8,088 nucleotides of DNA, taken from contig CABUCP010000124.1 in NCBI GenBank assembly GCA_902490055.1, positions 1-8,088 on the forward strand, given 5' to 3'. Position numbers and translations under genes: made by a program. The notes below the pieces were generated by a model. That model did not search any database. It had not been told where the DNA came from and saw nothing but the letters and a program-made list of their open reading frames with translations. Shown piece after piece: positions 1-6,723 of this stretch (position 1 is its first letter; every line of letters starts with the position of its first letter). The stretch comes from an uncultured Klebsiella sp. (lineage in GTDB: Bacteria; Pseudomonadota; Gammaproteobacteria; Enterobacterales; Enterobacteriaceae).

Positions 1-20
1 TTGCAAAAATGTGAGCGAAT

Positions 21-779
21 ATGCAAAACGACATTCATCCACGCGATTTAATCGTCGGTCTGCAAAAGGGACTGGCGTTAATCCAGCTGTTTTCGAAAGA
101 GTTCCCACGGCTGACCGTACCGCAGGCGGCGAAAATGAGCGGGCTAACGCCCAGCGCGGCGCGACGTTTTCTGCTCACGTTATTGCACGAACGCTATCTG
201 CAGACCGACGGCCGCCACTATTGGCTGACGCCCAAAGCGCTGCGACTTGGCCAGGCATACGTTGATTCCGCGCAGTTTCCGCGAATGGTTCGGCCAATCG
301 TCGAGTATGTGGCCAGCCGCACCGAGGAGCATGCTTCAGTGGGGGTCGTGGATGAAGAAGAGCTGGTGTATATCGCCCGCAGTAAGCACACGCCATTTAA
401 TTCGACGTCGGTGCGCTTAGGGGAGCGGGTGCCTATTTCCTGCACCGCTGGCGGGCGACTGTGGCTGGCGTCGTTATCTGAATCGGAATGCGAAGCGGTA
501 CTACAGCGCGTTAAGCGTGAGATGCGTACTCCCTATACCGTTACCGACATCCCCGCATTAATGGAAAAAATCGCTACCGTACGGGCTCAGGGATTCGCCA
601 CTATCGAACAGGAATTTGAGATTGGCATGCTGGTGGTCGCCGTGCCGCTGTCCGATAGGGAAGGTAACTACTGGGGCGCATTAAGTCTGACCAGCCATCA
701 GTCGCGAACGTCGCTGGAAACGCTCTGTCGCGATCACCTGGATCTACTGTACAGCGCGCAAGCGATGCTGGTGGGGTGA
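21..779 (+). CDS. IclR-family transcriptional regulator, PcaR/PobR-like
   Basis: This 252-residue protein has the usual length and two-part layout of IclR regulators. Residues about 10-75 form a winged helix-turn-helix: the stretch GLTPSAARRFLLTLL (41-55) is typical of the recognition-helix region in the PcaR/PcaU/PobR subgroup, which controls aromatic acid breakdown. Residues about 85-250 form the effector-binding domain, with the family-like segments VPISCTAGGRLWLA (137-150) and EQEFEIGMLVVAVPL (196-210). The ATG at 21 is the first possible start in frame, because an in-frame TGA lies at 12-14. No good ribosome binding site is visible in the 20 bases upstream. No terminator follows, and the gene points toward sufA across a 319-base gap. 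Family assignment is firm. The effector and targets are unknown, and IclR genes usually sit beside the genes they control, which here would be to the left of the window. I do not recall this gene next to suf in E. coli K-12. Confidence 0.88.
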   Translation: MQNDIHPRDLIVGLQKGLALIQLFSKEFPRLTVPQAAKMSGLTPSAARRFLLTLLHERYLQTDGRHYWLTPKALRLGQAYVDSAQFPRMVRPIVEYVASRTEEHASVGVVDEEELVYIARSKHTPFNSTSVRLGERVPISCTAGGRLWLASLSESECEAVLQRVKREMRTPYTVTDIPALMEKIATVRAQGFATIEQEFEIGMLVVAVPLSDREGNYWGALSLTSHQSRTSLETLCRDHLDLLYSAQAMLVG

Positions 780-828
780 AATCGCGCTGGCCGGAACAGG
801 CTTAACCAACGCTGACGAAAAGTGCCAT

Positions 829-869
829 TTCCCAGCGCTATCGCATAAATCGGTATTTTCGATACATCT
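829..869. promoter_or_regulatory. candidate OxyR binding region
   Basis: A dyad with TATCG at 839-843 and CGATA at 860-864, plus nested GTAT/ATAC at 853-856 and 862-865, lies about 200 bases upstream of the predicted sufA start site. OxyR is known to activate E. coli sufA from a remote upstream site, and its recognition elements are ATAG/CTAT-like tetramers; CTAT is present at 838-841. The motif match is only partial, so this call rests mainly on position and on the IHF site just downstream. Confidence 0.35.
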
Positions 870-917
870 TTTCCATTGCCGCTTCGCCTGTCGGAAAACC
901 GCTAATATCTTATTATT

Positions 918-930
918 TATCAATCTATTA
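918..930 (+). promoter_or_regulatory. IHF binding site
   Basis: TATCAATCTATTA matches the IHF consensus WATCAANNNNTTR at every position and is preceded by an A/T-rich tract (903-917), the usual context of strong IHF sites. IHF is known to be needed for OxyR-dependent activation of E. coli sufA, where it bends DNA to bring the distant OxyR site close to RNA polymerase. Its place between the OxyR candidate and the core promoter fits that role. Confidence 0.7.
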
Positions 931-1009
931 AATATGAAAATTGCTTCCTGATAACCCTTTCACCAGGGTCTATGCTTATAGAAAAGCGCAGAAACGGGCG
1001 AAATGGCCG

Positions 1010-1035
1010 AATACCCCTGCTCCTGCGGGGTTGAA
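1010..1035 (+). promoter_or_regulatory. IscR type 2 binding site (apo-IscR activation)
   Basis: Aligned with the type 2 IscR consensus as I remember it (AWARCCCYTSNGTTTGMNGKKKTKWA), this 26-base stretch agrees at 22 positions, two of which are N in the consensus. Mismatches are at consensus position 3 and positions 12-14. IscR without its cluster is known to activate sufA in E. coli from a site directly upstream of and partly covering the -35 element, which is where this lies. It also contains the inverted repeat ACCCC/GGGGT (1013-1017, 1027-1031). It abuts the Fur palindrome, so IscR and Fur probably compete. Confidence 0.72.
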
Positions 1036-1058
1036 GTGATAATCATTATCACTAACAT
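1031..1058 (+). promoter_or_regulatory. predicted sufA promoter
   Basis: A sigma-70-like pair is visible: TTGAAG at 1031-1036 (four of six consensus positions) and TAACAT at 1053-1058 (four of six), separated by 16 bases. Transcription would start near 1065, giving a leader of about 34 nt. The weak elements fit a promoter that needs an activator; the -35 box overlaps the IscR site and the spacer is the Fur palindrome. GATATA at 1062-1067 is an alternative -10 element. Confidence 0.55.
1036..1052. promoter_or_regulatory. Fur box
   Basis: GTGATAATCATTATCAC is a perfect palindrome around a single central base, and its 15-base core TGATAATCATTATCA matches the 7-1-7 Fur model. It lies between the predicted -35 and -10 elements of the suf promoter, so bound Fe-Fur would block RNA polymerase. 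This predicts repression in iron-rich cells and release on iron starvation, as is known for E. coli suf. Confidence 0.88.
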
Positions 1059-1098
1059 ATTGATATAGCCCGATGGCGGCAATCGATGAGGTAGAGCG

Positions 1099-1476
1099 AT
1101 GGAACTACAAACAGGAACCTTTAATCCCGACGATTTTAACTGGCAGGGGCTGACAATGACGCCCGCTGCGGCGGCCCATATCCGCGATCTGATGGATAAA
1201 CAGCCGGACAAACAGGGGCTACGTCTGGGGATCAAAACCAGCGGCTGCGCCGGTTTTGGTTACGTGCTGGAGATGATTGCCGAGCCGGCGGATGACGACC
1301 TGCTGTTTGAGCGCGACGGTGCGAAGCTGTTTGCGCCGCTGCAGGCGATGCCGTTTATTGACGGCACCGAACTGGATTATGTTCGCGAAGGCTTAAATGA
1401 AATATTCAAGTTTCATAACCCGAAAGCGCAGCACGAATGCGGCTGCGGTGAAAGTTTTGGGGTTCAGGCGGAGTAA
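1099..1476 (+). CDS. sufA: SufA, A-type Fe-S cluster carrier
   Basis: SufA carries assembled Fe-S clusters from the SufBCD scaffold to target apoproteins in the cytoplasm. The 125-residue protein is an A-type (IscA/HesB) fold with all three conserved cluster-ligand cysteines: Cys50 in [11 protein letters not shown] and Cys114 and Cys116 in the C-terminal ECGCGESF. It closely resembles E. coli SufA, which has 122 residues; this copy has a few extra C-terminal residues (QAE) after the conserved ESFGV end. The ATG at 1099 follows a GAGG ribosome site at 1088-1091 with 7 bases of spacing, and gives an N-terminus like E. coli SufA (TGTFNPDDF). It is the first gene of the suf operon, two bases before sufB, and lies directly downstream of the Fur/IscR-controlled promoter. 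Confidence 0.97.
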   Translation: MELQTGTFNPDDFNWQGLTMTPAAAAHIRDLMDKQPDKQGLRLGIKTSGCAGFGYVLEMIAEPADDDLLFERDGAKLFAPLQAMPFIDGTELDYVREGLNEIFKFHNPKAQHECGCGESFGVQAE

Positions 1477-1478
1477 CT

Positions 1479-2966
1479 ATGTCTCGTAATACTGAAGCAA
1501 CTGACGATGTCAAAAGCTGGACCGGCGGCCCGCTCAACTATAAAGAAGGCTTTTTTACCCAACTGCAAACCGATGAGCTGGCGAAAGGCATAAATGAAGA
1601 TGTGGTGCGCGCAATTTCCGCTCGGCGTAATGAGCCGGAATGGATGCTGGAATTTCGGCTCAACGCTTTTAAAGCGTGGCAGGAGATGGAAGAGCCACAC
1701 TGGCTAAAAGCGCATTACGATAAGCTCAACTATCAGGATTACAGCTACTATTCGGCGCCGTCCTGCGGCAACTGTGACGACACCTGCGCTTCGGAACCCG
1801 GCGCGGTGCAGCAAACCGGGGCGAATACCTTTCTGACGAATGAAGTTGAGGAAGCCTTTAACCTGCTCGGCGTACCGGTACGCGAAGGCAAAGAGGTGGC
1901 GGTGGACGCCATTTTCGACTCGGTGTCGGTGGCCACGACCTATCGCGAGAAGCTGGCGGAGCAGGGGATCATCTTCTGTTCGTTCGGCGAAGCGATTCAC
2001 GACCATCCGGATTTGGTGAAAAAATACCTCGGTACCGTGGTGCCTGGCAACGATAACTTCTTCGCCGCGTTGAACGCCGCAGTCGCCTCTGACGGCACCT
2101 TTATCTACGTGCCAAAAGGCGTGCGCTGCCCGATGGAGCTGTCGACCTATTTCCGCATTAATGCCGAGAAAACCGGCCAGTTTGAACGCACTATTCTGGT
2201 GGCCGATGAAGGCAGTTACGTGAGCTATATCGAAGGCTGCTCGGCGCCGGTACGCGACAGCTACCAACTGCACGCGGCGGTGGTTGAAGTCATCATTCAT
2301 AAAGATGCGGAAGTGAAATATTCCACCGTGCAGAACTGGTTCCCCGGCGACAATAATACCGGCGGCATCCTCAACTTCGTGACCAAGCGCGCGCTGTGCG
2401 AGGGCGAAAACAGCAAGATGTCGTGGACTCAGTCGGAAACCGGTTCGGCCATTACCTGGAAATACCCGAGCTGCATCCTGCGCGGCGATAACTCGATCGG
2501 CGAATTCTTCTCAGTGGCGCTGACCAGCGGCCATCAGCAGGCGGATACCGGCACCAAAATGATTCATATCGGCAAGAACACCCGTTCGACGATTATCTCG
2601 AAAGGTATCTCCGCCGGACACAGCCAGAACAGCTATCGCGGGCTGGTTAAAATCATGCCGACCGCCACAAATGCCCGTAACTTTACGCAGTGCGATTCGA
2701 TGTTGATCGGCCCGGATTGCGGGGCGCATACCTTCCCATACGTCGAATGCCGCAATAACAGCGCCCAATTGGAACACGAAGCCACCACGTCGCGAATTGG
2801 TGAAGATCAGCTGTTCTACTGTCTGCAGCGCGGCATTAGCGAAGATGATGCGATCTCGATGATCGTAAACGGATTCTGTAAAGACGTGTTCTCAGAGCTG
2901 CCGCTGGAGTTCGCTGTCGAAGCGCAAAAATTGCTGGCTATTAGCCTTGAACATAGCGTCGGCTGA
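1479..2966 (+). CDS. sufB: SufB, Fe-S cluster scaffold subunit
   Basis: SufB is the core scaffold of the SufBC2D complex, receiving persulfide sulfur from SufE and building the nascent Fe-S cluster. Its 495 residues equal the E. coli length. The N-terminal helical part holds a CxxCxxxC motif (Cys96, Cys99, Cys103), and the C-terminal beta-helix part is related to SufD. Residues reported as essential in E. coli are present at the same numbers: Cys254 in the YIEGCSAP segment, Cys405 in NFTQCDSM, and Glu432, His433 and Glu434 in [10 protein letters not shown]. The ATG at 1479 sits two bases after the sufA stop, and its ribosome site GGAG (1470-1473) lies inside the last sufA codons, so translation is probably coupled. 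The gene ends with a tandem TGA-TAA stop at 2964-2969. Confidence 0.98.
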   Translation: MSRNTEATDDVKSWTGGPLNYKEGFFTQLQTDELAKGINEDVVRAISARRNEPEWMLEFRLNAFKAWQEMEEPHWLKAHYDKLNYQDYSYYSAPSCGNCDDTCASEPGAVQQTGANTFLTNEVEEAFNLLGVPVREGKEVAVDAIFDSVSVATTYREKLAEQGIIFCSFGEAIHDHPDLVKKYLGTVVPGNDNFFAALNAAVASDGTFIYVPKGVRCPMELSTYFRINAEKTGQFERTILVADEGSYVSYIEGCSAPVRDSYQLHAAVVEVIIHKDAEVKYSTVQNWFPGDNNTGGILNFVTKRALCEGENSKMSWTQSETGSAITWKYPSCILRGDNSIGEFFSVALTSGHQQADTGTKMIHIGKNTRSTIISKGISAGHSQNSYRGLVKIMPTATNARNFTQCDSMLIGPDCGAHTFPYVECRNNSAQLEHEATTSRIGEDQLFYCLQRGISEDDAISMIVNGFCKDVFSELPLEFAVEAQKLLAISLEHSVG

Positions 2967-2982
2967 TAATTAAGGAAAAAAG

Positions 2983-3729
2983 ATGTTAAGTATTAAAGAT
3001 TTGCAAGTCGCCGTCGAAGATAAAGAGATCCTGCGCGGGCTGAACCTTGAGGTGCGCCCCGGCGAAGTCCACGCGATTATGGGCCCTAATGGCTCAGGGA
3101 AAAGTACGCTTTCAGCCACCCTCGCCGGGCGAGAAGATTACGAAGTCACCGGCGGCAGCGTCGAATTTAAGGGGAAAAACCTGCTTGAGTTAGCCCCGGA
3201 AGATCGCGCCGGCGAAGGCATTTTTATGGCCTTTCAGTATCCGGTGGAAATCCCTGGCGTCAGCAACCAGTTCTTCCTGCAAACCGCGTTGAATGCGGTG
3301 CGCGGCTATCGCGGCCAGGAGGCGCTGGATCGTTTCGACTTCCAGGACTTGATGGAAGAAAAGATCAAGCTGCTGAAGATGCCGGAAGATCTGCTCACCC
3401 GATCGGTGAACGTCGGTTTCTCCGGCGGTGAGAAAAAACGCAACGATATTTTGCAGATGGCGGTACTTGAACCCGAGCTGTGCATCCTCGACGAATCAGA
3501 TTCCGGGCTCGATATTGATGCCCTGAAGATCGTCTCGGAGGGCGTCAATTCGCTGCGTGACGGCAAGCGAGCTTTTATTATCGTTACCCACTATCAACGC
3601 ATTCTTGATTACATCAAGCCGGATTACGTCCATGTGCTGTATCAGGGACGGATCGTGAAGTCGGGCGATTTTACTCTGGTCAAACAACTGGAGGAGCAGG
3701 GCTATGGCTGGCTTACCGAACAGCAGTAA
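2983..3729 (+). CDS. sufC: SufC, Fe-S assembly ATPase
   Basis: SufC is the ABC-type ATPase of the cytoplasmic SufBC2D complex. ATP binding dimerises SufC and reshapes SufB-SufD so that a cluster can form; it is not a membrane transporter. The 248 residues contain a Walker A motif GPNGSGKS (34-41, Lys40), Q-loop Gln85, signature FSGGEKKR (146-153), Walker B CILDE (167-171, Glu171), the SufC-typical SDSGLD segment with Asp173, and switch histidine His203 in VTHYQR. All match E. coli SufC numbering. No membrane-domain gene is nearby, in keeping with the family. The start at 2983 has a TAAGGA ribosome site at 2971-2976, 6 bases upstream. Its 3' end overlaps sufD by 26 bases. Confidence 0.98.
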   Translation: MLSIKDLQVAVEDKEILRGLNLEVRPGEVHAIMGPNGSGKSTLSATLAGREDYEVTGGSVEFKGKNLLELAPEDRAGEGIFMAFQYPVEIPGVSNQFFLQTALNAVRGYRGQEALDRFDFQDLMEEKIKLLKMPEDLLTRSVNVGFSGGEKKRNDILQMAVLEPELCILDESDSGLDIDALKIVSEGVNSLRDGKRAFIIVTHYQRILDYIKPDYVHVLYQGRIVKSGDFTLVKQLEEQGYGWLTEQQ

Positions 3730-4978
3730 CGCGCTGCAGCAGTGGCATCATCTGTTTGAAGCGCAGGGCGAACAGCGTACGCCGCAGGCTAACCAGCATC
3801 TGCAACAGCTGTTGCGTCTGGGGTTGCCGACCCGCAAACATGAAAACTGGAAATATACCCCGCTGGATACGCTGCTGAGCGGTACCTTTGTCGCCAATCC
3901 GGCGCCGGCGCTTGGTGCTGAACAGCGCGACGCGCTGGCGCTCAACCTCGATGCCTGGCGGATGGTCTTTATTGATGGCCGCTTCAGCCCGGCGCTGAGC
4001 GACGATCTCGTCGCCAGCGGCTTTGACGTCAGCGTTGATAACCAGCGCCAGCATCTGCCGGACGCGGTGCAGCCGGAAGTCTTTCTTCATCTTACCGAAA
4101 GCCTGGCGCAGACGGTGACCCGTATTGGCGTGAAGCGCAATCAGCGCCCGGAAAAACCGCTGCTGCTGATGCATATTACCAGCGGGCTGGCTGGCGACGA
4201 GCTTAATACCGCTCACTATCGCCATCATCTGGCGCTGGAGAGCGGGGCGCAGGCGACCATCATTGAGCACTATATTAGCCTTGACGATCGCCGCCATTTC
4301 ACCGGAGGACGCCTGACCATGTCTGTCGCCGACAACGCCCATCTGCAGCACATCAAGCTGGCGTTCGAAAATGCGCAAAGCTACCACTTCGCGCATAACG
4401 ATCTGCTGCTTGGCCGCGACGCATCGGCTTTTAGCAGCAGCTTCTTGCTCGGCGGCGCGGTGTTGCGCCATCACACCAGCACGCGCCTTGGCGGTGAAAA
4501 CAGCAATCTGCGTATTAATTCGCTGGCGATGCCGGTGAAAAACGAAGTCTGCGACAGCCGTACCTGGCTCGATCATCAGGTCGGCTACTGCAGTAGCCGC
4601 CAGCTGCATAAAACTATCGTCAGCGATAAAGGCCGGGCGGTGTTCAATGGTTTGATTAACGTCGCTCAGCACGCGCTGAAAACCGACGGCCAGATGACCA
4701 ACAACAATCTGCTGTTGGGGCGACTGGCGGAGGTCGATACCAAGCCTCAGCTGGAGATTTACGCCGATGACGTCAAATGCAGTCACGGTGCAACCATTGG
4801 ACGCATTGATGACGAACAGCTGTTCTACCTGCGCTCGCGCGGCATCGACCAGCAGGCGGCGCAGCAGATGATCCTGTACGCCTTTGCCGCCGAGCTGACC
4901 GAAGCCATTAGCGATGAGGCGCTGAAACAGCAGGTGTTGGCGCGGATTGGTCAGCGTTTACCGGGAGGGAAAGCATGA
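3704..4978 (+). CDS. sufD: SufD, Fe-S cluster scaffold subunit
   Basis: SufD is a SufB paralogue that pairs with it in the SufBC2D complex and is needed for iron entry and cluster assembly. The protein has 424 residues, one more than E. coli SufD. It shares the beta-helix core, with conserved stretches such as [12 protein letters not shown] (43-54), [20 protein letters not shown] (270-289) and [18 protein letters not shown] (355-372). Cys359 and His361 in the last segment correspond to E. coli Cys358 and His360, the latter being the SufD residue tied to cluster formation. The ATG at 3704 overlaps the last 26 bases of sufC; its ribosome site GAGGAG (3691-3696) is inside sufC, 7 bases upstream. 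The N-terminus [20 protein letters not shown] equals the E. coli one as I remember it, supporting this start. The stop overlaps the sufS start as ATGA. Confidence 0.97.
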   Translation: MAGLPNSSNALQQWHHLFEAQGEQRTPQANQHLQQLLRLGLPTRKHENWKYTPLDTLLSGTFVANPAPALGAEQRDALALNLDAWRMVFIDGRFSPALSDDLVASGFDVSVDNQRQHLPDAVQPEVFLHLTESLAQTVTRIGVKRNQRPEKPLLLMHITSGLAGDELNTAHYRHHLALESGAQATIIEHYISLDDRRHFTGGRLTMSVADNAHLQHIKLAFENAQSYHFAHNDLLLGRDASAFSSSFLLGGAVLRHHTSTRLGGENSNLRINSLAMPVKNEVCDSRTWLDHQVGYCSSRQLHKTIVSDKGRAVFNGLINVAQHALKTDGQMTNNNLLLGRLAEVDTKPQLEIYADDVKCSHGATIGRIDDEQLFYLRSRGIDQQAAQQMILYAFAAELTEAISDEALKQQVLARIGQRLPGGKA

Positions 4979-6195
4979 CATTTTCAGTGCAACGGGTTCG
5001 CGCCGATTTCCCGGTGCTGAGCCGCGAGGTTAACGGTCAACCGCTGGTCTATCTTGATAGCGCCGCCAGCGCGCAGAAACCGGAAGCGGTAATTAATGCC
5101 GAGGCCGAGTTTTATCGCCACGGCTATGCCGCTGTCCACCGCGGGATCCATACGCTTAGCGCCGAAGCCACGGCGCGGATGGAACAGGTACGCCAGCAGG
5201 CGGCGGCTTTCCTTAACGCCCGCTCGCCGGAAGAGCTGGTGTTCGTGCGCGGTACCACCGAGGGCATCAACCTCGTGGCCAATAGCTGGGGCGGGGCCAA
5301 TGTCGGCGCCGGCGATAATATTATCGTCAGCGAAATGGAGCATCATGCCAATATTGTGCCGTGGCAGATGCTTTGCGCCCGCGTCGGCGCCGAGCTGCGG
5401 GTGATCCCGCTCAACCAGGACGGCACCCTGCAGCTTGACGTGATCCCCGGCCTGTTTGATGACCGTACCCGGCTGCTGGCGATAACCCAGGTGTCGAACG
5501 TGCTGGGGACGGAAAACCCGCTACCGGCGCTGATCCCGCTGGCTCACCAACATGGCGCGAAGGTGCTGGTGGATGGCGCGCAGGCGGTGATGCATCATCC
5601 GGTGGATGTGCGGGCGCTGGACTGCGATTTCTACGTCTTCTCGGCGCATAAATTGTACGGGCCGACCGGCATCGGCGTGCTGTACGCCAAAGAGGAACTG
5701 CTGCAGGAGATGCCGCCGTGGGAAGGGGGCGGCTCGATGATTGCCACCGTTAGCCTGACGCAGGGCACCACCTGGGCGAAAGCGCCGTGGCGCTTTGAGG
5801 CAGGAACGCCGAACACCGGCGGGATTATCGGCTTTGGAGCGGCGCTGGAGTATGTCAGCCAGCTTGGGCTTACCCATATCAGCGAATATGAGCAGACGCT
5901 GATGCACTATGCCCTACAGGAGCTGAAAAATGTCCCGGATCTGACGCTCTACGGCCCGGATCATCGGCTGGGGGTCATTGCGTTTAACCTCGGTAAGCAC
6001 CACGCTTATGATGTTGGCAGCTTCCTCGATAACTACGGGATCGCGGTGCGTACCGGGCACCACTGCGCGATGCCGCTGATGGCGTTCTATCAGGTTCCGG
6101 CGATGTGCCGGGCGTCGCTGGCGATGTACAATACGACGGAAGAGGTGGACCGGCTGGTAGCGGGGCTGCAGCGGATCCACAAATTACTAGGTTAA
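4975..6195 (+). CDS. sufS: SufS, group II cysteine desulfurase
   Basis: SufS is a PLP enzyme that converts L-cysteine to L-alanine and leaves sulfur as a persulfide on its active cysteine, then hands it to SufE. Its 406 residues equal E. coli SufS. Key residues are visible: His123 in EMEHHAN (120-126), an aspartate-glutamine PLP region VDGAQA (199-204), the PLP Schiff-base lysine Lys226 in SAHKLYGP, active-site Cys364 in RTGHHCAMP, and Arg379, which binds the substrate carboxylate, in [10 protein letters not shown]. The short loop around Cys364 marks a group II enzyme that depends on SufE. The ATG at 4975 overlaps the sufD stop by four bases and follows GGGAGG (4963-4968), a strong ribosome site, so coupling with sufD is likely. 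Confidence 0.98.
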   Translation: MTFSVQRVRADFPVLSREVNGQPLVYLDSAASAQKPEAVINAEAEFYRHGYAAVHRGIHTLSAEATARMEQVRQQAAAFLNARSPEELVFVRGTTEGINLVANSWGGANVGAGDNIIVSEMEHHANIVPWQMLCARVGAELRVIPLNQDGTLQLDVIPGLFDDRTRLLAITQVSNVLGTENPLPALIPLAHQHGAKVLVDGAQAVMHHPVDVRALDCDFYVFSAHKLYGPTGIGVLYAKEELLQEMPPWEGGGSMIATVSLTQGTTWAKAPWRFEAGTPNTGGIIGFGAALEYVSQLGLTHISEYEQTLMHYALQELKNVPDLTLYGPDHRLGVIAFNLGKHHAYDVGSFLDNYGIAVRTGHHCAMPLMAFYQVPAMCRASLAMYNTTEEVDRLVAGLQRIHKLLG

Positions 6196-6206
6196 AGGAC
6201 GCGACG

Positions 6207-6623
6207 ATGGCGACATTACCGGACAAAGACAAACTGTTGCGCAACTTTACCCGCTGCGCCAACTGGGAAGAAAAGTACCTTTATATTATCGAGCTTGGCC
6301 AGCGCCTGGCGCCGCTCAGCGCGGAAGAACACATCGCGCAGAATATTATTCAGGGCTGTCAAAGCCAGGTGTGGATTGTGATGGAGCAGGGGGACTCCGG
6401 CGTTATCACCCTGCGCGGCGATAGCGATGCGGCCATCGTTAAAGGGCTGATTGCGGTGGTGTTCATCCTTTACGATCGGATGACGGCGCAGGATATTACC
6501 GAGTTCGACGTGCGCCCGTGGTTTGAGAAAATGGCGTTAACCCAGCATCTTACCCCCTCCCGCTCGCAAGGGCTCGAAGCGATGATCCGCGCAATTCGCG
6601 CGAAAGCCGCAATTCTTAGCTAA
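6207..6623 (+). CDS. sufE: SufE, sulfur acceptor for SufS
   Basis: SufE accepts the persulfide from SufS Cys364 and passes it to SufB, greatly speeding up SufS. The protein has 138 residues, the same as E. coli SufE. Active-site Cys51 lies in [10 protein letters not shown] (47-56), and the family segments [16 protein letters not shown] (71-86) and [20 protein letters not shown] (109-128) are intact. A longer reading frame opens at 6105, but the ATG at 6207 is preferred because it starts like E. coli SufE ([11 protein letters not shown]), follows AAGGA (6195-6199) by 7 bases, and avoids a 91-base overlap with sufS. It lies 11 bases after sufS and is the last suf gene. The segment at 34-46 differs most from E. 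coli. No T-tailed terminator follows, so some read-through into ldtE is possible. Confidence 0.97.
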   Translation: MATLPDKDKLLRNFTRCANWEEKYLYIIELGQRLAPLSAEEHIAQNIIQGCQSQVWIVMEQGDSGVITLRGDSDAAIVKGLIAVVFILYDRMTAQDITEFDVRPWFEKMALTQHLTPSRSQGLEAMIRAIRAKAAILS

Positions 6624-6661
6624 AATAAACAGGTAGATTTCATTCTGTTACGTGCGACGAA

Positions 6662-6677
6662 GGCGAAAGCTTTCGCC
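6662..6677. repeat. perfect 16-bp palindrome in the sufE-ldtE spacer
   Basis: GGCGAAAGCTTTCGCC is identical to its own reverse complement. It lies 38 bases after the sufE stop and 46 bases before the ldtE start. As RNA it could fold into a 6-bp stem with an AGCT loop. No T tract follows on either side, so it is not a classical terminator. It could be an RNA stem that sets the suf 3' end or a protein-binding dyad for ldtE; the sequence alone does not decide. Confidence 0.6.
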
Positions 6678-6723
6678 GCCGCGCAGATCCTGGCGTTTTA
6701 TCAGCGAAAGAAGGAATCTCAGT

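Larger units (their letters stand above)
780..1098. other. intergenic suf control region, no gene
   Basis: This 319-base stretch has no convincing reading frame on either strand. It becomes A+T-rich around 900-945, unlike the flanking genes. From left to right it holds a dyad at 839-864, an inverted repeat TTTTCC/GGAAAA at 869-874 and 893-898, a perfect IHF consensus at 918-930, a small inverted repeat ACCCT/AGGGT at 954-958 and 965-969, an IscR type 2-like site at 1010-1035, a Fur palindrome at 1036-1052, and the predicted sufA promoter. The order matches what is known for the E. coli sufA promoter, where OxyR binds far upstream, IHF bends the DNA between, and IscR and Fur act near the polymerase site. 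Confidence 0.85.

Noticed and set aside
1073..1153. 26-codon frame and a 3-codon ATG-AGG-TAG frame (1086-1094) in the sufA leader, as possible upstream ORFs
   Set aside because: Neither has a ribosome binding site at the right distance, and the second simply contains the sufA Shine-Dalgarno sequence. Upstream translation here is unlikely.
960..1235. 91-codon minus-strand frame across the sufA promoter and gene start
   Set aside because: It spans the Fur and IscR sites and antisense sufA sequence, with no ribosome site or known family.
1704..2300. 198-codon open frame on the minus strand opposite sufB
   Set aside because: Shadow of the sufB reading frame; His/Arg/Val-rich, with no family resemblance and no start signals.
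3713..4786. 357-codon open frame on the minus strand opposite sufD
   Set aside because: It lies wholly inside a well-conserved gene, has no ribosome site or recognisable domain, and its Gln/Ala/Arg/Val-rich composition is what the complement of G+C-rich codons in sufD would give. sufD itself has strong family motifs.
6105..6206. N-terminal extension of sufE by 34 codons
   Set aside because: It would overlap sufS by 91 bases, lacks family resemblance, and a well-placed AAGGA precedes the ATG at 6207, which gives the usual 138-residue SufE.
6652..6723. N-terminal extension of ldtE by 24 codons
   Set aside because: It would bury the signal peptide behind an arginine-rich leader; the ATG at 6724 has a good ribosome site and matches E. 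coli LdtE.
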